DNA of 64,000 bases, from the NCBI GenBank assembly GCA_900769665.1, contig CAAGHL010000061.1:50520-114519 (forward strand), in the 5' to 3' direction. The position numbers and the translations under genes are program-made. Positions 18,007-27,177 of the stretch are shown here, piece by piece (the first letter of the stretch is position 1; every line of letters starts with the position of its first letter). Under the pieces are notes generated by a model. That model did not search any database and was not told where the DNA came from. It saw only the letters and a program-made list of their open reading frames with translations. This stretch comes from Clostridia bacterium (GTDB taxonomy: Bacteria > Bacillota > Clostridia > Christensenellales > CAG-314).

Positions 18007-19341
18007 ATGAGTAATACAAACAAACCGCTTGTTGCAATTGTTGGCAAACCTAACGTGGGTAAGTCGACATTTTTCAACAAGGTTTGCGGTAGTAGAATAT
18101 CCATTGTTTCCGATATGCCGGGCGTTACGCGCGACCGCATTTACGCCGACGCGCAATGGCTAGACAAGCAATTTACGCTTATCGACACGGGCGGTATACA
18201 GACAAAAAGCGACGATATTATGTTTCGTCATATCCGCGAACAAGCGCAAATTGCCCTTGACCTTGCCGACGTGATTTTGTTTTTTACCGACTACAAAAGC
18301 GGCTTGACCAGCGAGGACTACGACGTCGGAGCGATACTGCGCAAGACCAACAAGCCCGTGATATTGGTGGTAAACAAGGTTGACCACTTTATGGAAGCGG
18401 ATTTGTCGGACTTTTACATGCTCGGCTTTGGTGAGGTATTCCCCATTGCGGCGGAGCAAAAACAAGGCGTTGGCGATTTGTTGGACGAGGTTGTTGCGCT
18501 TTTGCCCGAAAACGCAGGCGAAGACGTGGACGACGACAGTATCAAAATTGCCGTTGTGGGCAAACCCAACGCAGGCAAAAGCAGCCTTGTAAACAAAATT
18601 TTGGGGTACAATCGCACGATAGTTTCCGACATTGCAGGCACAACTAGGGATGCAATCGATACGCAGTTTGAGTACAACGGACAAAAGTATACCATTATCG
18701 ACACAGCAGGTATGCGCCGCAAGCGTGCCATCGTGGACGAAACGGTGGAGGACTACTCCGTCATGCGCTCGCTAAACGCCGTGCGCCGCGCCGACGTGTG
18801 TTTGCTTGTGATGGATGCAGGCGAAGGCTTGAGCGAACAAGACGTGAAGATTGCAGGTTACATCGACGAACAAGGCAAGCCGTCGGTGGTAGTCGTCAAC
18901 AAGTGGGACCTTATCGAAAAAGACACGCACACGGTGGAAAAGTTCAAAAAGGACCTTGCGTGCGATCTTGCGTTTATGGATTATTTTCGGTTTATTACAG
19001 TTTCCGCACTCTCAGGACAACGTGTAGGTAAACTTATGGACGAAGTAAACTATGTATACGCAAAGAGCACTTTCCGTTGCTCGACGGGGATGCTAAACGA
19101 CGTTGTTGCCGACGCTATCGCCGCAGTGGAGCCGCCTGCAAGTAGCGGACGTAGAGCCAAGATTAAGTATGTTACGCAAGCGGGAACGCAACCGCCGACA
19201 TTTGTATTTTTCACCAATGACGCAAAACTTGTTCATTTTTCGTATAGGCGTTATTTGGAAAATTATATCCGTCGTGCGTTTTCTTTGGACGGCACGCCCG
19301 TCAAGCTTGTTTTTCGCGACGGAGCCGATGAGGAAGAGTGA
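18007..19341 (+). CDS. der: Ribosome biogenesis GTPase Der (EngA)
   Basis: A 444-residue tandem-GTPase that assists 50S ribosomal subunit assembly. The first G domain starts with GKPNVGKST (about 13-21), and has TPG-equivalent DMPGVTRDR and DTGG. The second has GKPNAGKSS (about 185), DTAGMRRK and NKWD. The C-terminal KH-like domain is present (YRRYLENYIRRAFSLDGTPVKL). The start at 18007 has AAAGGAG. Its stop codon overlaps the plsY start by one base in TGATG, showing translational coupling. Confidence 0.97.
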   Translation: MSNTNKPLVAIVGKPNVGKSTFFNKVCGSRISIVSDMPGVTRDRIYADAQWLDKQFTLIDTGGIQTKSDDIMFRHIREQAQIALDLADVILFFTDYKSGLTSEDYDVGAILRKTNKPVILVVNKVDHFMEADLSDFYMLGFGEVFPIAAEQKQGVGDLLDEVVALLPENAGEDVDDDSIKIAVVGKPNAGKSSLVNKILGYNRTIVSDIAGTTRDAIDTQFEYNGQKYTIIDTAGMRRKRAIVDETVEDYSVMRSLNAVRRADVCLLVMDAGEGLSEQDVKIAGYIDEQGKPSVVVVNKWDLIEKDTHTVEKFKKDLACDLAFMDYFRFITVSALSGQRVGKLMDEVNYVYAKSTFRCSTGMLNDVVADAIAAVEPPASSGRRAKIKYVTQAGTQPPTFVFFTNDAKLVHFSYRRYLENYIRRAFSLDGTPVKLVFRDGADEEE

Positions 19342-20054
19342 TGTTTGATACCTTTGTTAATTATTGGTGGCAGTATTTGATTGTCGCCGTCGCTAGTGCG
19401 CTTGTCGGCTCGATCAACTTTTCCATACTGTTTTCGCACCTGTTCAAGAAAACCGACGTGCGCAATTTCGGTAGCGGAAACCCCGGGACAACCAATATGT
19501 TTCGGGTGTTCGGACTAAAAATGGGGTTGCTTACTCTTCTGTTTGACGCATTGAAAGGCGTTTCGACATGCCTAGTAAGCTACTTTGTTTTTACGGCTTT
19601 TGCGAAAACGGAAGCGGCGCGGACTGCGATGTATGTTGCAGGCTTGTTCGCTGTTGTCGGACATGTCTTTCCCGTGTACTACGGATTGCGCGGTGGCAAA
19701 GGCGTAGCGACTAGTATCGGCGTGATGTTTTGCATTGACCCGATTTTGTCGCTGTGTTCCGTCCCCGTGATACTTGCAGTGATACTGATTACCGACCGCA
19801 TGTCGGTGATGAGTATGCTGTACGCATTGTTCAATATCGTGTGGGCGTGGTGCGTATTTTTGCCTAAGGACGGCGTATTTTGTTGCGTATGTTTGACCTT
19901 GATGTTTGCAATTGTACTGTTTGCGCATCGACACAACTTGGTCAGACTGCTGAAAGGTCACGAGTTGCCGACTGGCGTCAGAAAGGCATTGCGAGGCAAA
20001 GCGAATCCCGAGTTTGACAACTCGACAAGCGACCGAAACGAAGAGCAGAAGTAA
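19341..20054 (+). CDS. plsY: Glycerol-3-phosphate acyltransferase PlsY
   Basis: A 237-residue membrane enzyme that transfers an acyl group from acyl-phosphate to glycerol-3-phosphate in phospholipid synthesis. SINFSILFSHLFKKTDVRNFGSGN is the expected motif 1 region ending in GSGNPG(A/T)TN, and GLRGGKGVATSIG (about 115-127) is motif 2. There are about six helices. The ATG overlaps the der stop; a GTG three bases earlier is a less likely start. The der-plsY order matches Bacillus and Clostridium. Confidence 0.95.
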   Translation: MFDTFVNYWWQYLIVAVASALVGSINFSILFSHLFKKTDVRNFGSGNPGTTNMFRVFGLKMGLLTLLFDALKGVSTCLVSYFVFTAFAKTEAARTAMYVAGLFAVVGHVFPVYYGLRGGKGVATSIGVMFCIDPILSLCSVPVILAVILITDRMSVMSMLYALFNIVWAWCVFLPKDGVFCCVCLTLMFAIVLFAHRHNLVRLLKGHELPTGVRKALRGKANPEFDNSTSDRNEEQK

Positions 20055-20099
20055 CATATTTTTAAGCAATTTTTGAATACGTATGTATTTTTTAGTAAC

Positions 20100-21233
20100 A
20101 TGGACGAACTGACAAATACCAAAACAATTGTAAAAATAAGCGCAAGTAGCCCGATTGTAAAGGATGGTGCGTTTCGCATTGTCGCAACTAGGGTAAATGG
20201 CAAAAACAAGCAATACTTTCACGTGGAAAAGTTTGTCGGCAAGCAAGCGTTTCAGCAAAATGTAGAGGACGGCGAGCTTGCCGAGTTTGTCAAAGAAAAC
20301 ATCGACGGCAAATTCAAACAAGTGGTTGTACTTACAGATACGGAAACTGTCACTTACCTTTCAAACGGCAAAGGTAATGTAAAGCGTTTATCACAAAAAT
20401 CAACAAACGGTGCCAGAACGGCTCAAACCACGGCTAATCGACAAAAGAATTACTTGTTGAAGGAAGGTTATCCTATCGAGCCGTTGGTGGATCTTGGGGT
20501 TTTCACAAAGGAGTACAAAGTTGTCAATTCTATGTACGACAAGTACAAGCAAATCAACCGATTTGTTGAGATGCTCGACGACAAGTTTGCCGACCAAACT
20601 CAACCCTTGACAATACTCGATTTCGGTTGCGGAAAGTCATACTTAACGTTTATCGTGTATTACTACTTTACCGAAGTACTCAAACGTGACGTGCGTATTG
20701 TCGGGTATGACTTGAAAGCTGATGTTGTAAACAATTGCAACAAACTTGCCGAAAAGTACGGTTACAAAAATTTGTCGTTCATTATTGCCGATGTTAGCAA
20801 AGATAAGCTTTTTGACGGCAATGTTGACGCCGTGATTTGCCTGCATGCTTGTGATACGGCAACGGACTACGCATTGGAATTTGCCGTTAGACACAATGCT
20901 TCGTTCATTTTTGCGGTTCCTTGTTGCCAGCACGAAATCAACCGAGATATTCACAGCGGCGGTGACTTGGATTTGCTGTTGAAATACGGTATATTAAAAG
21001 AGCGTACGTCGGCGCTGTTGACCGACGGTATACGTGCGACGATTTTGGAAGATTGCGGATACTCCGTGGATGTGATGGAATTTGTCGACCTTGCGCATAG
21101 TCCGAAAAACTTGATGATTCGTGCCGAAAAGGTTCGCAAAGCAAATTTTGTGCGAAAAACCGAAATTGCCAACCTTATGAATAAATACGGATTTAAGCAA
21201 ACTTTATTTGATTTAATATACAATAAGGATTAG
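20100..21233 (+). CDS. Class I SAM-dependent methyltransferase (Methyltransf_32-like)
   Basis: A 377-residue protein. LDFGCGKSYLTF (about 175-186) is the SAM-binding motif I. LHACDTATDYALEFAV and FAVPCCQHEINRDI are the C-x-x-D and PCC motifs of the METTL25/Methyltransf_32-type group. The first 150 residues form an extra N-terminal domain without known motif. The substrate is probably RNA but is unknown. ATG 20100 is preferred to an upstream TTG at 20073; neither has a good ribosome-binding site. It lies between plsY and spoIVA, where gpsA is found in Bacillus. Confidence 0.8.
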   Translation: MDELTNTKTIVKISASSPIVKDGAFRIVATRVNGKNKQYFHVEKFVGKQAFQQNVEDGELAEFVKENIDGKFKQVVVLTDTETVTYLSNGKGNVKRLSQKSTNGARTAQTTANRQKNYLLKEGYPIEPLVDLGVFTKEYKVVNSMYDKYKQINRFVEMLDDKFADQTQPLTILDFGCGKSYLTFIVYYYFTEVLKRDVRIVGYDLKADVVNNCNKLAEKYGYKNLSFIIADVSKDKLFDGNVDAVICLHACDTATDYALEFAVRHNASFIFAVPCCQHEINRDIHSGGDLDLLLKYGILKERTSALLTDGIRATILEDCGYSVDVMEFVDLAHSPKNLMIRAEKVRKANFVRKTEIANLMNKYGFKQTLFDLIYNKD

Positions 21234-21395
21234 TTTGGTGCAGCTACTTACCTATCGTAAATTGCTATTTGCGGTTGGTGATTACCGATACAAAATCGAC
21301 GTTCGACGAAAAGTCGGGCGTTTTTGTTTGTTTGGTGTGATATTTTGCAAGGTGCGGCAATATCATAAAACTGAACAACGTATCGGGAGGAAACA

Positions 21396-22856
21396 ATGAA
21401 ATCAATTTACCGTGATATTGCCGAACGGTCGGGCGGCGACATCTACTTGGGAGTGGTCGGACCTGTGCGCACGGGCAAATCCACCTTTGTTACGCAATTT
21501 ATGCAAAAGATCGTGTTGCCCAACATCGTCGACAAAAACGACAAAAAACGCGCCGTCGACGAATTACCGCAATCGGCTGACGGTAAAACAATAATGACAA
21601 CTCAACCAAAATTTGTGCCTAGCAATGGTGTAAAAATCACGTTGTCCGACAAGTTTACCGCAAACGTCCGCCTTATCGATTGCGTGGGATATGCGGTGGA
21701 CGGAGCGGAAGGGTTGACGGAAGACGACAAGCCTCGGTTGGTCAACACGCCGTGGTCGGACGAGCCGATGCCTTTTGAGCAAGCTGCTGAAATCGGTACA
21801 CGCACGGTTGCGACGGAACACTCGACTGTTGCGGTGGTCGTTACTACGGACGGGACAATCGGCGATATACCTCGCGCCAACTATTTGGAAGCGGAAGATA
21901 TGTCCATTCGCGAATTGCAAAACGTCGGCAAACCGTTTGTGGTTGTAGTCAACAGTAAGTCGCCAAACTCGCCCGAAGCGACGGCGTTGTGTGAGGGGCT
22001 TCGTCACAAGTACGGTGTAACGGCAATTGCAATGGACGTGCAAAAAGCCGACAAAAAGTCGTTGGAAGAAGTGTTGTCCTCGCTTTTGCGAGAGTTTCCC
22101 GTCAATCGCATTTGTATCGATTTGCCCAAATGGATGCGTGCGTTGGAAAACGACAACGAGGTGGCGGCGCAAATTCTTGAAAAGGTAAAACTCGGTTGCG
22201 GCAAGCTTTCTAAAATGCGTGATGCCGAGTTGCTTTGCGACGACCTTATGCAAACGGGACTGGCGAAGAGTGTTGCCGTTTCTTCGTCGGATATGGCTAC
22301 GGGCGCGATTAAGTACGAATTTGTACCGAAAGAAAACTTGTTCTTCGATGTTGTTGGCAAGGAAGCCGGAATCGATATTGCCGACGAGTACGCACTTATG
22401 AGTTTTGTCACAAGTGCAGGGTACGCCAAGCGCATGTACGAGCGTGTTAGCGGTGCGTTTAAGGAAGCGGACAACAACGGGTACGGAATTGTCTATCCGG
22501 AGCTTGACCGCATGACCGTCGACGAGCCGTCGCTTATCAAACAAGGCAATATCTACGGCGTGCTGATGCGTGCGACTGCGCCAAGCTACCACATTGTGCG
22601 TGTAGATGTCAAAGCGGAAGTCAGCCCTATGGTCGGTACGGAACAACAAAGCAATAATTTGATGGAGCGTTACAAACAAAATCCTCAATCCATTTGGAAT
22701 GCCGATATGTACGGGCGCAGTATGGCAAGCGTGACTGAAGAAAGCTTGATGAGCAAGTGTACCGCAATGCCTGCCGAAATCAAGCAAAAATTGACCAAAA
22801 CTATCGGCAAAATAGTTAATGAAAATAAGGGCGGTTTGATTTGTTTCTTGCTGTAA
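21396..22856 (+). CDS. spoIVA: Stage IV sporulation protein A
   Basis: A 486-residue ATPase that polymerises on the outer forespore membrane and forms the base of the spore coat. The Walker A is GVVGPVRTGKSTFV (19-32). VRLIDCVGYAV, with the TLxQT-like GKTIMTTQPKF before it, follows. The C-terminal domain ends in GGLICFLL, close to the conserved tail needed for targeting. The length matches Bacillus SpoIVA (about 492). GGGAGGAAAC precedes the ATG. It probably uses a mother-cell SigE promoter, but I do not see a clear one. Confidence 0.97.
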   Translation: MKSIYRDIAERSGGDIYLGVVGPVRTGKSTFVTQFMQKIVLPNIVDKNDKKRAVDELPQSADGKTIMTTQPKFVPSNGVKITLSDKFTANVRLIDCVGYAVDGAEGLTEDDKPRLVNTPWSDEPMPFEQAAEIGTRTVATEHSTVAVVVTTDGTIGDIPRANYLEAEDMSIRELQNVGKPFVVVVNSKSPNSPEATALCEGLRHKYGVTAIAMDVQKADKKSLEEVLSSLLREFPVNRICIDLPKWMRALENDNEVAAQILEKVKLGCGKLSKMRDAELLCDDLMQTGLAKSVAVSSSDMATGAIKYEFVPKENLFFDVVGKEAGIDIADEYALMSFVTSAGYAKRMYERVSGAFKEADNNGYGIVYPELDRMTVDEPSLIKQGNIYGVLMRATAPSYHIVRVDVKAEVSPMVGTEQQSNNLMERYKQNPQSIWNADMYGRSMASVTEESLMSKCTAMPAEIKQKLTKTIGKIVNENKGGLICFLL

Positions 22857-22904
22857 ATGCGCGAGTAGGGCGTATTCGCTTGGTTGTATAAGCCTTAAAT
22901 ACGA

Positions 22905-22943
22905 AACAACGACGTTTGGTAGTGCACCGAACGTCGTTGTTTT
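22905..22943 (+). terminator. Terminator after spoIVA
   Basis: AACAACGACGTT (22905-22916) pairs perfectly with AACGTCGTTGTT, and TTAGTG follows. Confidence 0.8.
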
Positions 22944-22991
22944 AGTGTAATTGTGTATTTGTTATTTTTAACTCTAAACTAACAAAAATAT

Positions 22992-23044
22992 ATCAAAGTA
23001 TTCTAGAATTTTGCGTTTTATCAAATACTATTACAAACATAGTA
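22992..23044 (+). repeat. Dispersed 52-bp palindromic repeat, copy 4 of 11
   Basis: ATCAAAGTATTCTAGAATTT, TGCGTTTTATCAA and then the core ATACTATTACAAACATAGTA (23025-23044) match the family consensus over its full length. Confidence 0.85.
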
Positions 23045-23210
23045 ACTTATTTTATAACATTTTGTAATTGAAAACGTTTGGTAAACTGCGTTTAACACTT
23101 GAAAAATTATCCGTTCTATTGATTGCAAAAGTTTTTATCGAAAGGTGAATTAACTCTTGGTTTTCTACATCATCTCCAATCTTTTTTTTGTGTGTAGGCG
23201 TACGCAAACA

Positions 23211-23933
23211 CTAAACTTCGTTGTACATGTTTTTGAGCTTTTCCAAAATCTTGTTTTCAAGTCGTGATATTTGCACTTGCGAAACGCCCATCTTTTCGGC
23301 AATTTCGCCCTGCGTCATGTCGCGATAGTAGCGGTAAATGATTATCTTGCGTTCCCGTTCCGTCAGTTTGGACAACATGTCCTTCAATATGATGTTTTCC
23401 ATCATTTTGCGATCCTCGTCGGTCGGAAGTCGGTCGACAAGTTCCGTCTGTTTGCCGTCCTTGTCCTTGGTGGTTTCGTACAGCGACACCGGCAATCTTG
23501 TCGCATCCATTGCAAATACGATGTCGGCAACGGGCAAGCCGAAGTGCTCGGCAATCTTGTCTACCGACGGATCTTCACCGTCCTTTACCAGTTGGTCAAC
23601 GTACTTTGCAATCTTGCCCGACAAACTTTTCAGCGAACGCGACACCTTGATGTATCCGTCGTCACGCATGTGACGTTTTATTTCGCCAAGTATCATCGGC
23701 ACGGCGTAGGTGCTAAACCGCACGTTAAACTCACTGCGAAAATTTTTGACGGCTTTCAGTAACCCTATTCCTGCAATTTGAAAAAGGTCGTCGTACTCCA
23801 CGTGTTTGCCCATGTACCGTTTGACGATACATTTTAGTAGCGGTGTGTTTTCACTAAGCAAAGTTTGCGCCGCTTCTTCGTCGCCTTGTTGCGCTTGCTT
23901 GACAAGTGCCATTGTTTCTTCGTGACTGAGCAT
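23211..23933 (-). CDS. sigF: RNA polymerase sporulation sigma factor SigF
   Basis: A 240-residue sigma-70 factor, the first forespore-specific sigma. Region 2: YDDLFQIAGIGLLKAVKNF and STYAVPMILGEIKRHMRDDG. Region 3: VSRSLKSLSGKIAKYVDQL. Region 4 helix-turn-helix: TQGEIAEKMGVSQVQISRLE. It ends the spoIIAA-spoIIAB-sigF operon and begins 7 bp after spoIIAB. SigF is held inactive by SpoIIAB until engulfment-related release. Confidence 0.97.
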   Translation of the reverse strand: MLSHEETMALVKQAQQGDEEAAQTLLSENTPLLKCIVKRYMGKHVEYDDLFQIAGIGLLKAVKNFRSEFNVRFSTYAVPMILGEIKRHMRDDGYIKVSRSLKSLSGKIAKYVDQLVKDGEDPSVDKIAEHFGLPVADIVFAMDATRLPVSLYETTKDKDGKQTELVDRLPTDEDRKMMENIILKDMLSKLTERERKIIIYRYYRDMTQGEIAEKMGVSQVQISRLENKILEKLKNMYNEV

Positions 23934-23940
23934 GGCGCAC

Positions 23941-24354
23941 CTAACATACTTTCTTTATCAGCGTAACAACGGTGGTGCCGTCCTCGCTGACCACGTTCAC
24001 TTCGTCGCAAAACGCCTGCATCACGGTAAAGCCCATGCCGCTACGTTCGCCGTTTTTCAAAGTTGTAAAAAACGGTTCCATTGCGCGTTTTACGTCGGGT
24101 ATGCCCTTGCCGTGGTCGGTAATCAGCGTTGTCATTTTGTCGACGTTCAGCGTGCAATCGATGGTAATTTCCCCTTCCTGCTTGCTGCCATAGCCGTGTA
24201 CGATACTGTTTGTCACCGCCTCGGATACGGCAGTTTTGATGTCCTCGATTTCCTGCACAGTCGGGTTGAGTTGCGCAAAAAAGGCCGCCACAACACTGCG
24301 AGCAAAGCTTTCGTTTTCCGATTTTGCTTCAAATGTAAGTTTCATATGATTCAT
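23941..24354 (-). CDS. spoIIAB: Anti-sigma F factor / serine kinase SpoIIAB
   Basis: A 137-residue GHKL-family kinase that binds SigF and phosphorylates SpoIIAA. The N-box is SEAVTNSIVHGY (N49), the G1 box is DHGKGI (80-85) and the G2 box is GERSGMGF (102-109). Another possible start is Met4 (24345), which gives the usual MKLTF N-terminus. It lies between spoIIAA and sigF, spaced by only a few bases. Confidence 0.96.
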   Translation of the reverse strand: MNHMKLTFEAKSENESFARSVVAAFFAQLNPTVQEIEDIKTAVSEAVTNSIVHGYGSKQEGEITIDCTLNVDKMTTLITDHGKGIPDVKRAMEPFFTTLKNGERSGMGFTVMQAFCDEVNVVSEDGTTVVTLIKKVC

Positions 24355-24367
24355 TTTGCTACCTCTG

Positions 24368-24679
24368 TTAGTTGATTTTGCCGATAATTTCGTACAAACC
24401 GCTCATTTTGAATATTTTGTCCACCGTTTCCGACGGGTGGCGCACGTACACTTGTTTGTTGTGTCGGCGTGCCAGCTTGTATCGACCGATGACCACGCCT
24501 ATGCCCGTACTGTCCATAAAGCTCAGCCGCGACAGGTCAAAAACAAGCGCCGAGTAGTTGTTGTCGTTGATTATTTTGGGGTCGAGTTCCCTACGCACGA
24601 GTTCCGCCGAGTGTTCGTCCAGTTCCCCGGCAGGGAAAGCGACCAACATGCCGTTTTCGTAAGTGGTGCTTATGTTCAT
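24368..24679 (-). CDS. spoIIAA: Anti-sigma F factor antagonist SpoIIAA
   Basis: A 103-residue STAS-domain protein. Dephosphorylated SpoIIAA displaces SigF from SpoIIAB. The phosphorylated serine is in FMDSTGIGVVIGR (Ser57). The ATG at 24679 has GGGAGG 8 bp upstream, so the longer frame to 24703 is rejected. It is the first gene of the spoIIA operon. No clear SigH promoter is visible upstream, but that region was not searched by computation. Confidence 0.95.
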   Translation of the reverse strand: MNISTTYENGMLVAFPAGELDEHSAELVRRELDPKIINDNNYSALVFDLSRLSFMDSTGIGVVIGRYKLARRHNKQVYVRHPSETVDKIFKMSGLYEIIGKIN

Positions 24680-25064
24680 TGTTTTACCTCCCGTAAAGCG
24701 CAACCGATGTCGAAGCTTGTAATTGTAAGGCTTGTTGCGTAATGCCCGACAGTCGCTTGCAACAAAATAATGTTAACACGGGGCAAACAGAGTATCCGAG
24801 GATAGTTTGTCGATATTGCACGAATAAGGCGGAAAGAGCAAAGCGGTGCAGTTTGGCGTTTTTTGCGCGTCTGTCGCCTCGGCGCAACGTCTTTGTAGCG
24901 AAAGTTTACCGCCAAATTATTCGTTGTTGCGCACGCAAAAGCAGTCGATGAGGAGTAACAAAACTCTAACGCAAAATTTTTGAAAAAGTTTTGGAAAATT
25001 GCTCAAAAAAAGTTGACATAAAATGAAAAGTATTGTATGATAATCAAGCTGATGTTGAAAGCAA
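24680..25064 (+). other. Intergenic region between spoIIA and the tRNA array
   Basis: 385 bp without a convincing gene. It should hold the spoIIA promoter (minus strand) and contains the tRNA promoter at its right end (25013-25041). Confidence 0.5.
25013..25041 (+). promoter_or_regulatory. Promoter for the six-tRNA array
   Basis: TTGACA (25013-25018) and TATGAT (25036-25041) are 17 bp apart, 23 bp before the first tRNA. Confidence 0.85.
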
Positions 25065-25140
25065 CGGGGTGTAGCGCAGTTGGTAGCGCGCTTGCTTTGG
25101 GAGCAAGATGTCGGGAGTTCGAGTCTCTTCACTCCGACCA
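25065..25140 (+). tRNA. tRNA-Pro (TGG)
   Basis: 76 nt with encoded CCA. The acceptor CGGGGTG pairs with CACTCCG (one G-T). The loop TTTGGGA between CTTGC and GCAAG reads TGG. Confidence 0.95.
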
Positions 25141-25159
25141 ACAGTTCCATGCAGATTAC

Positions 25160-25236
25160 GGGCCTTTAGCTCAGTTGGTCAGAGCGGTCGGCTCATAACC
25201 GATTGGTCCGGGGTTCAAGTCCCTGAAGGCCCACCA
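25160..25236 (+). tRNA. tRNA-Met or tRNA-Ile2 (CAT)
   Basis: 77 nt with encoded CCA. The acceptor GGGCCTT pairs with AAGGCCC. The loop CTCATAA reads CAT. The paired first base excludes the initiator. A lysidine-modified Ile tRNA and elongator Met are hard to separate by eye. Confidence 0.9.
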
Positions 25237-25276
25237 AATGCAAAACACCAATGCAAAACAATAGAAGAGATTATTT

Positions 25277-25353
25277 GGCCCGGTAGTACAGTTGGTTAGT
25301 ACGCCAGCCTGTCACGCTGGAGGTCGAGGGTTCGAGCCCCTTCCGGGTCGCCA
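25277..25353 (+). tRNA. tRNA-Asp (GTC)
   Basis: 77 nt with CCA. The anticodon loop CTGTCAC reads GTC, and the acceptor GGCCCGG pairs with CCGGGTC (one G-T). Confidence 0.96.
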
Positions 25354-25360
25354 ATGTTTT

Positions 25361-25436
25361 GCTTCGGTAGCTCAGTAGGTAGAGCAGGGGACTGAAAATC
25401 CCCGTGTCGGTGGTTCGATTCCGCCCCGAAGCACCA
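25361..25436 (+). tRNA. tRNA-Phe (GAA)
   Basis: 76 nt with CCA. The acceptor GCTTCGG pairs with CCGAAGC, and the loop CTGAAAA reads GAA. This tRNA is the substrate of PheST and the ligand for the T-box at 58 kb. Confidence 0.97.
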
Positions 25437-25477
25437 TTCATTGGGATTTTTTTTTTATCTCAACATCAACCAAAAGT

Positions 25478-25554
25478 GCTGGTGTAGCTCAATCAGGCAG
25501 AGCAATTGATTTGTAATCAATAGGTTGATGGTTCGATTCCGTTCACCAGCTCCA
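25478..25554 (+). tRNA. tRNA-Thr (TGT)
   Basis: 77 nt with CCA. The acceptor GCTGGTG pairs with CACCAGC, and the loop TTGTAAT reads TGT. Confidence 0.95.
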
Positions 25555-25559
25555 TATAT

Positions 25560-25644
<85 letters not shown>

Positions 25645-25679
25645 TAACCTCGAAATGTTTAGTTTCGGGGTTATTTTTT
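25645..25679 (+). terminator. Terminator after the tRNA array
   Basis: TAACCTCGAAA pairs with TTTCGGGGTTA (one G-U), followed by TTTTTT. Confidence 0.85.
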
Positions 25680-26209
25680 ATGCTAATTCTACAAAAAGTA
25701 TATCAGTTATATACAAAATAGGGTTTTATCACGCAGTTTGTGACCGATAAACTTGTGACCGATTTGTGACAAGTTTTTGACAAAGTTTTTAATAAGATTT
25801 TTATGATTGATTTTGATGTCGACAAACTCCTTTGCGGTATCTGACCGATTTTGTTGCATTAAGATTGGCTCTCGTCTTGTTAGTCGATGTAATTAAAGGT
25901 GTTTCTCGGTGGCTGTTGATTTGCTTTTTGTACAATTTCAAAAGCAACTAACAATTTTCGGACAATGCCTTAACGACTTTGCTTACCGGTTTGTAAAATT
26001 TCAAAAAAAACAACCAACTGTCTTGTGAGATTATTCGTGTAATCTCAACAAATTTGCAGAAAGCAAAACAATAAATCCTTAAAAATATTGTTATTTTAGG
26101 TCGATTGTGTTAAAATAAAAAATAGAATTTCGACGCTTAGTCGGTTGCGGAATTTGCACATCGTTTGCAATTTATTTTCGATTTTTTTTTGAGTGGCGGG
26201 TAACGGAAA
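25680..26209 (+). other. Long intergenic region before the esterase gene
   Basis: 530 bp without a gene. It starts with imperfect tandem short repeats of the form TTGTGACCGAT (about 25737-25770). A hairpin, GAGATTA-ttcgtg-TAATCTC, lies near 26030. The promoter of the next gene is at 26088-26116, leaving a leader of about 85 nt. Nothing else is recognised. Confidence 0.5.
26088..26116 (+). promoter_or_regulatory. Candidate promoter of the esterase gene
   Basis: TTGTTA (26088-26093) and TAAAAT (26111-26116) are separated by 17 bp. Confidence 0.5.
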
Positions 26210-27097
26210 GTGTCTAAATACAATTACGACAAACAACTAAAAATACATGGTAAAGCGTTTTTTGTAAAGGGATTGTTACCCATTGCCAATGCCGTCATTT
26301 CCGTTTTGCCCAAAGGGTTAGATAAAAAGCAAGTTGTATCTCGTAATCTTTGCTTGGACGGGTTGAAATTGCATACCGTTACGCCGAAAAATCTAATCTC
26401 CGCGCCCGATTTGCCATGCTTATTGTATATCCATGGCGGTGGTTTTGCCTACAAGGAAAGTTTTGTTCAGTACAAGTGTGAACAAGCCTATAGTGTAGGT
26501 ACAGGCTGCCGAGTTGTAGGCGTGGACTATCCGTTGTTGCCTAAAAACGTTTATCCGTCGGCAATAGAATACGTCCTGCGTGCATATGAAGCAATTGTTG
26601 CGCATGCCGACGAATTAGGCGTCGATCCTACGAAAATAGCCGTAGGTGGCGACAGCGCAGGCGGATCGCTTGCGACGGAATTTGCCTACGCATTGGCGGA
26701 GCGCAACATCGTTGAACCTATCGGCGTCATGCTTGTATATCCCGTGGTGGACGGCAAGCAACGTGCGTCGATGTTGAAGTACAACGATGTGCCGTTTTGG
26801 GACAGCGTTTGTAACAAAAAGATGTGGAAGTGGTACTTGAATGGTGCCGACTACGTAAGTCCGATTGACCGAACGATCAAACCGACGATAAAAAACTTGT
26901 TTGTGGAAACGGAAGAGTACGACTGTTTGCACGACGAAGGCGTTGCGCTGTACCAAACGCTTGCGCCGCTTGCCGAAAACGCAGTATTGGTTGACAATAA
27001 AGTCACTTTTCACGGTTATGACGTCAATTTTAAGGCGGATATAGTGCAACAATCGATACAAAAACGAGTTACTTTTTTGAAAAAGACGTTTGGATAA
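26210..27097 (+). CDS. Alpha/beta-hydrolase of the HSL/esterase family
   Basis: A 295-residue carboxylesterase-type protein. LYIHGGGFAYKE (about 69-80) is the HGGG oxyanion-hole motif of the hormone-sensitive-lipase family. GGDSAGGSLA (about 147-156) is the nucleophile elbow with Ser. An acid residue and histidine should lie in the C-terminal part, where TFHGYDVNF fits the catalytic His. The start is a GTG. The substrate is unknown. No signal peptide is seen. Confidence 0.88.
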   Translation: MSKYNYDKQLKIHGKAFFVKGLLPIANAVISVLPKGLDKKQVVSRNLCLDGLKLHTVTPKNLISAPDLPCLLYIHGGGFAYKESFVQYKCEQAYSVGTGCRVVGVDYPLLPKNVYPSAIEYVLRAYEAIVAHADELGVDPTKIAVGGDSAGGSLATEFAYALAERNIVEPIGVMLVYPVVDGKQRASMLKYNDVPFWDSVCNKKMWKWYLNGADYVSPIDRTIKPTIKNLFVETEEYDCLHDEGVALYQTLAPLAENAVLVDNKVTFHGYDVNFKADIVQQSIQKRVTFLKKTFG

Positions 27098-27177
27098 TGC
27101 TAAACACAAAAAAAAGATAATTACGTATTGCAATAAGTTTAACTTGAAGCAACAAATTGTATTAAGGAGGCAAAACC

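Larger units (their letters stand above)
22857..23210 (+). other. Convergent intergenic region between spoIVA and sigF
   Basis: It holds the spoIVA terminator (22905-22943) and one repeat copy (22992-23044). The rest, about 165 bp of AT-rich DNA, shows no feature. Confidence 0.6.

Noticed and set aside
21564..22787. Open frame of 407 codons antisense to spoIVA
   Set aside because: Shadow of spoIVA with no recognisable domain.
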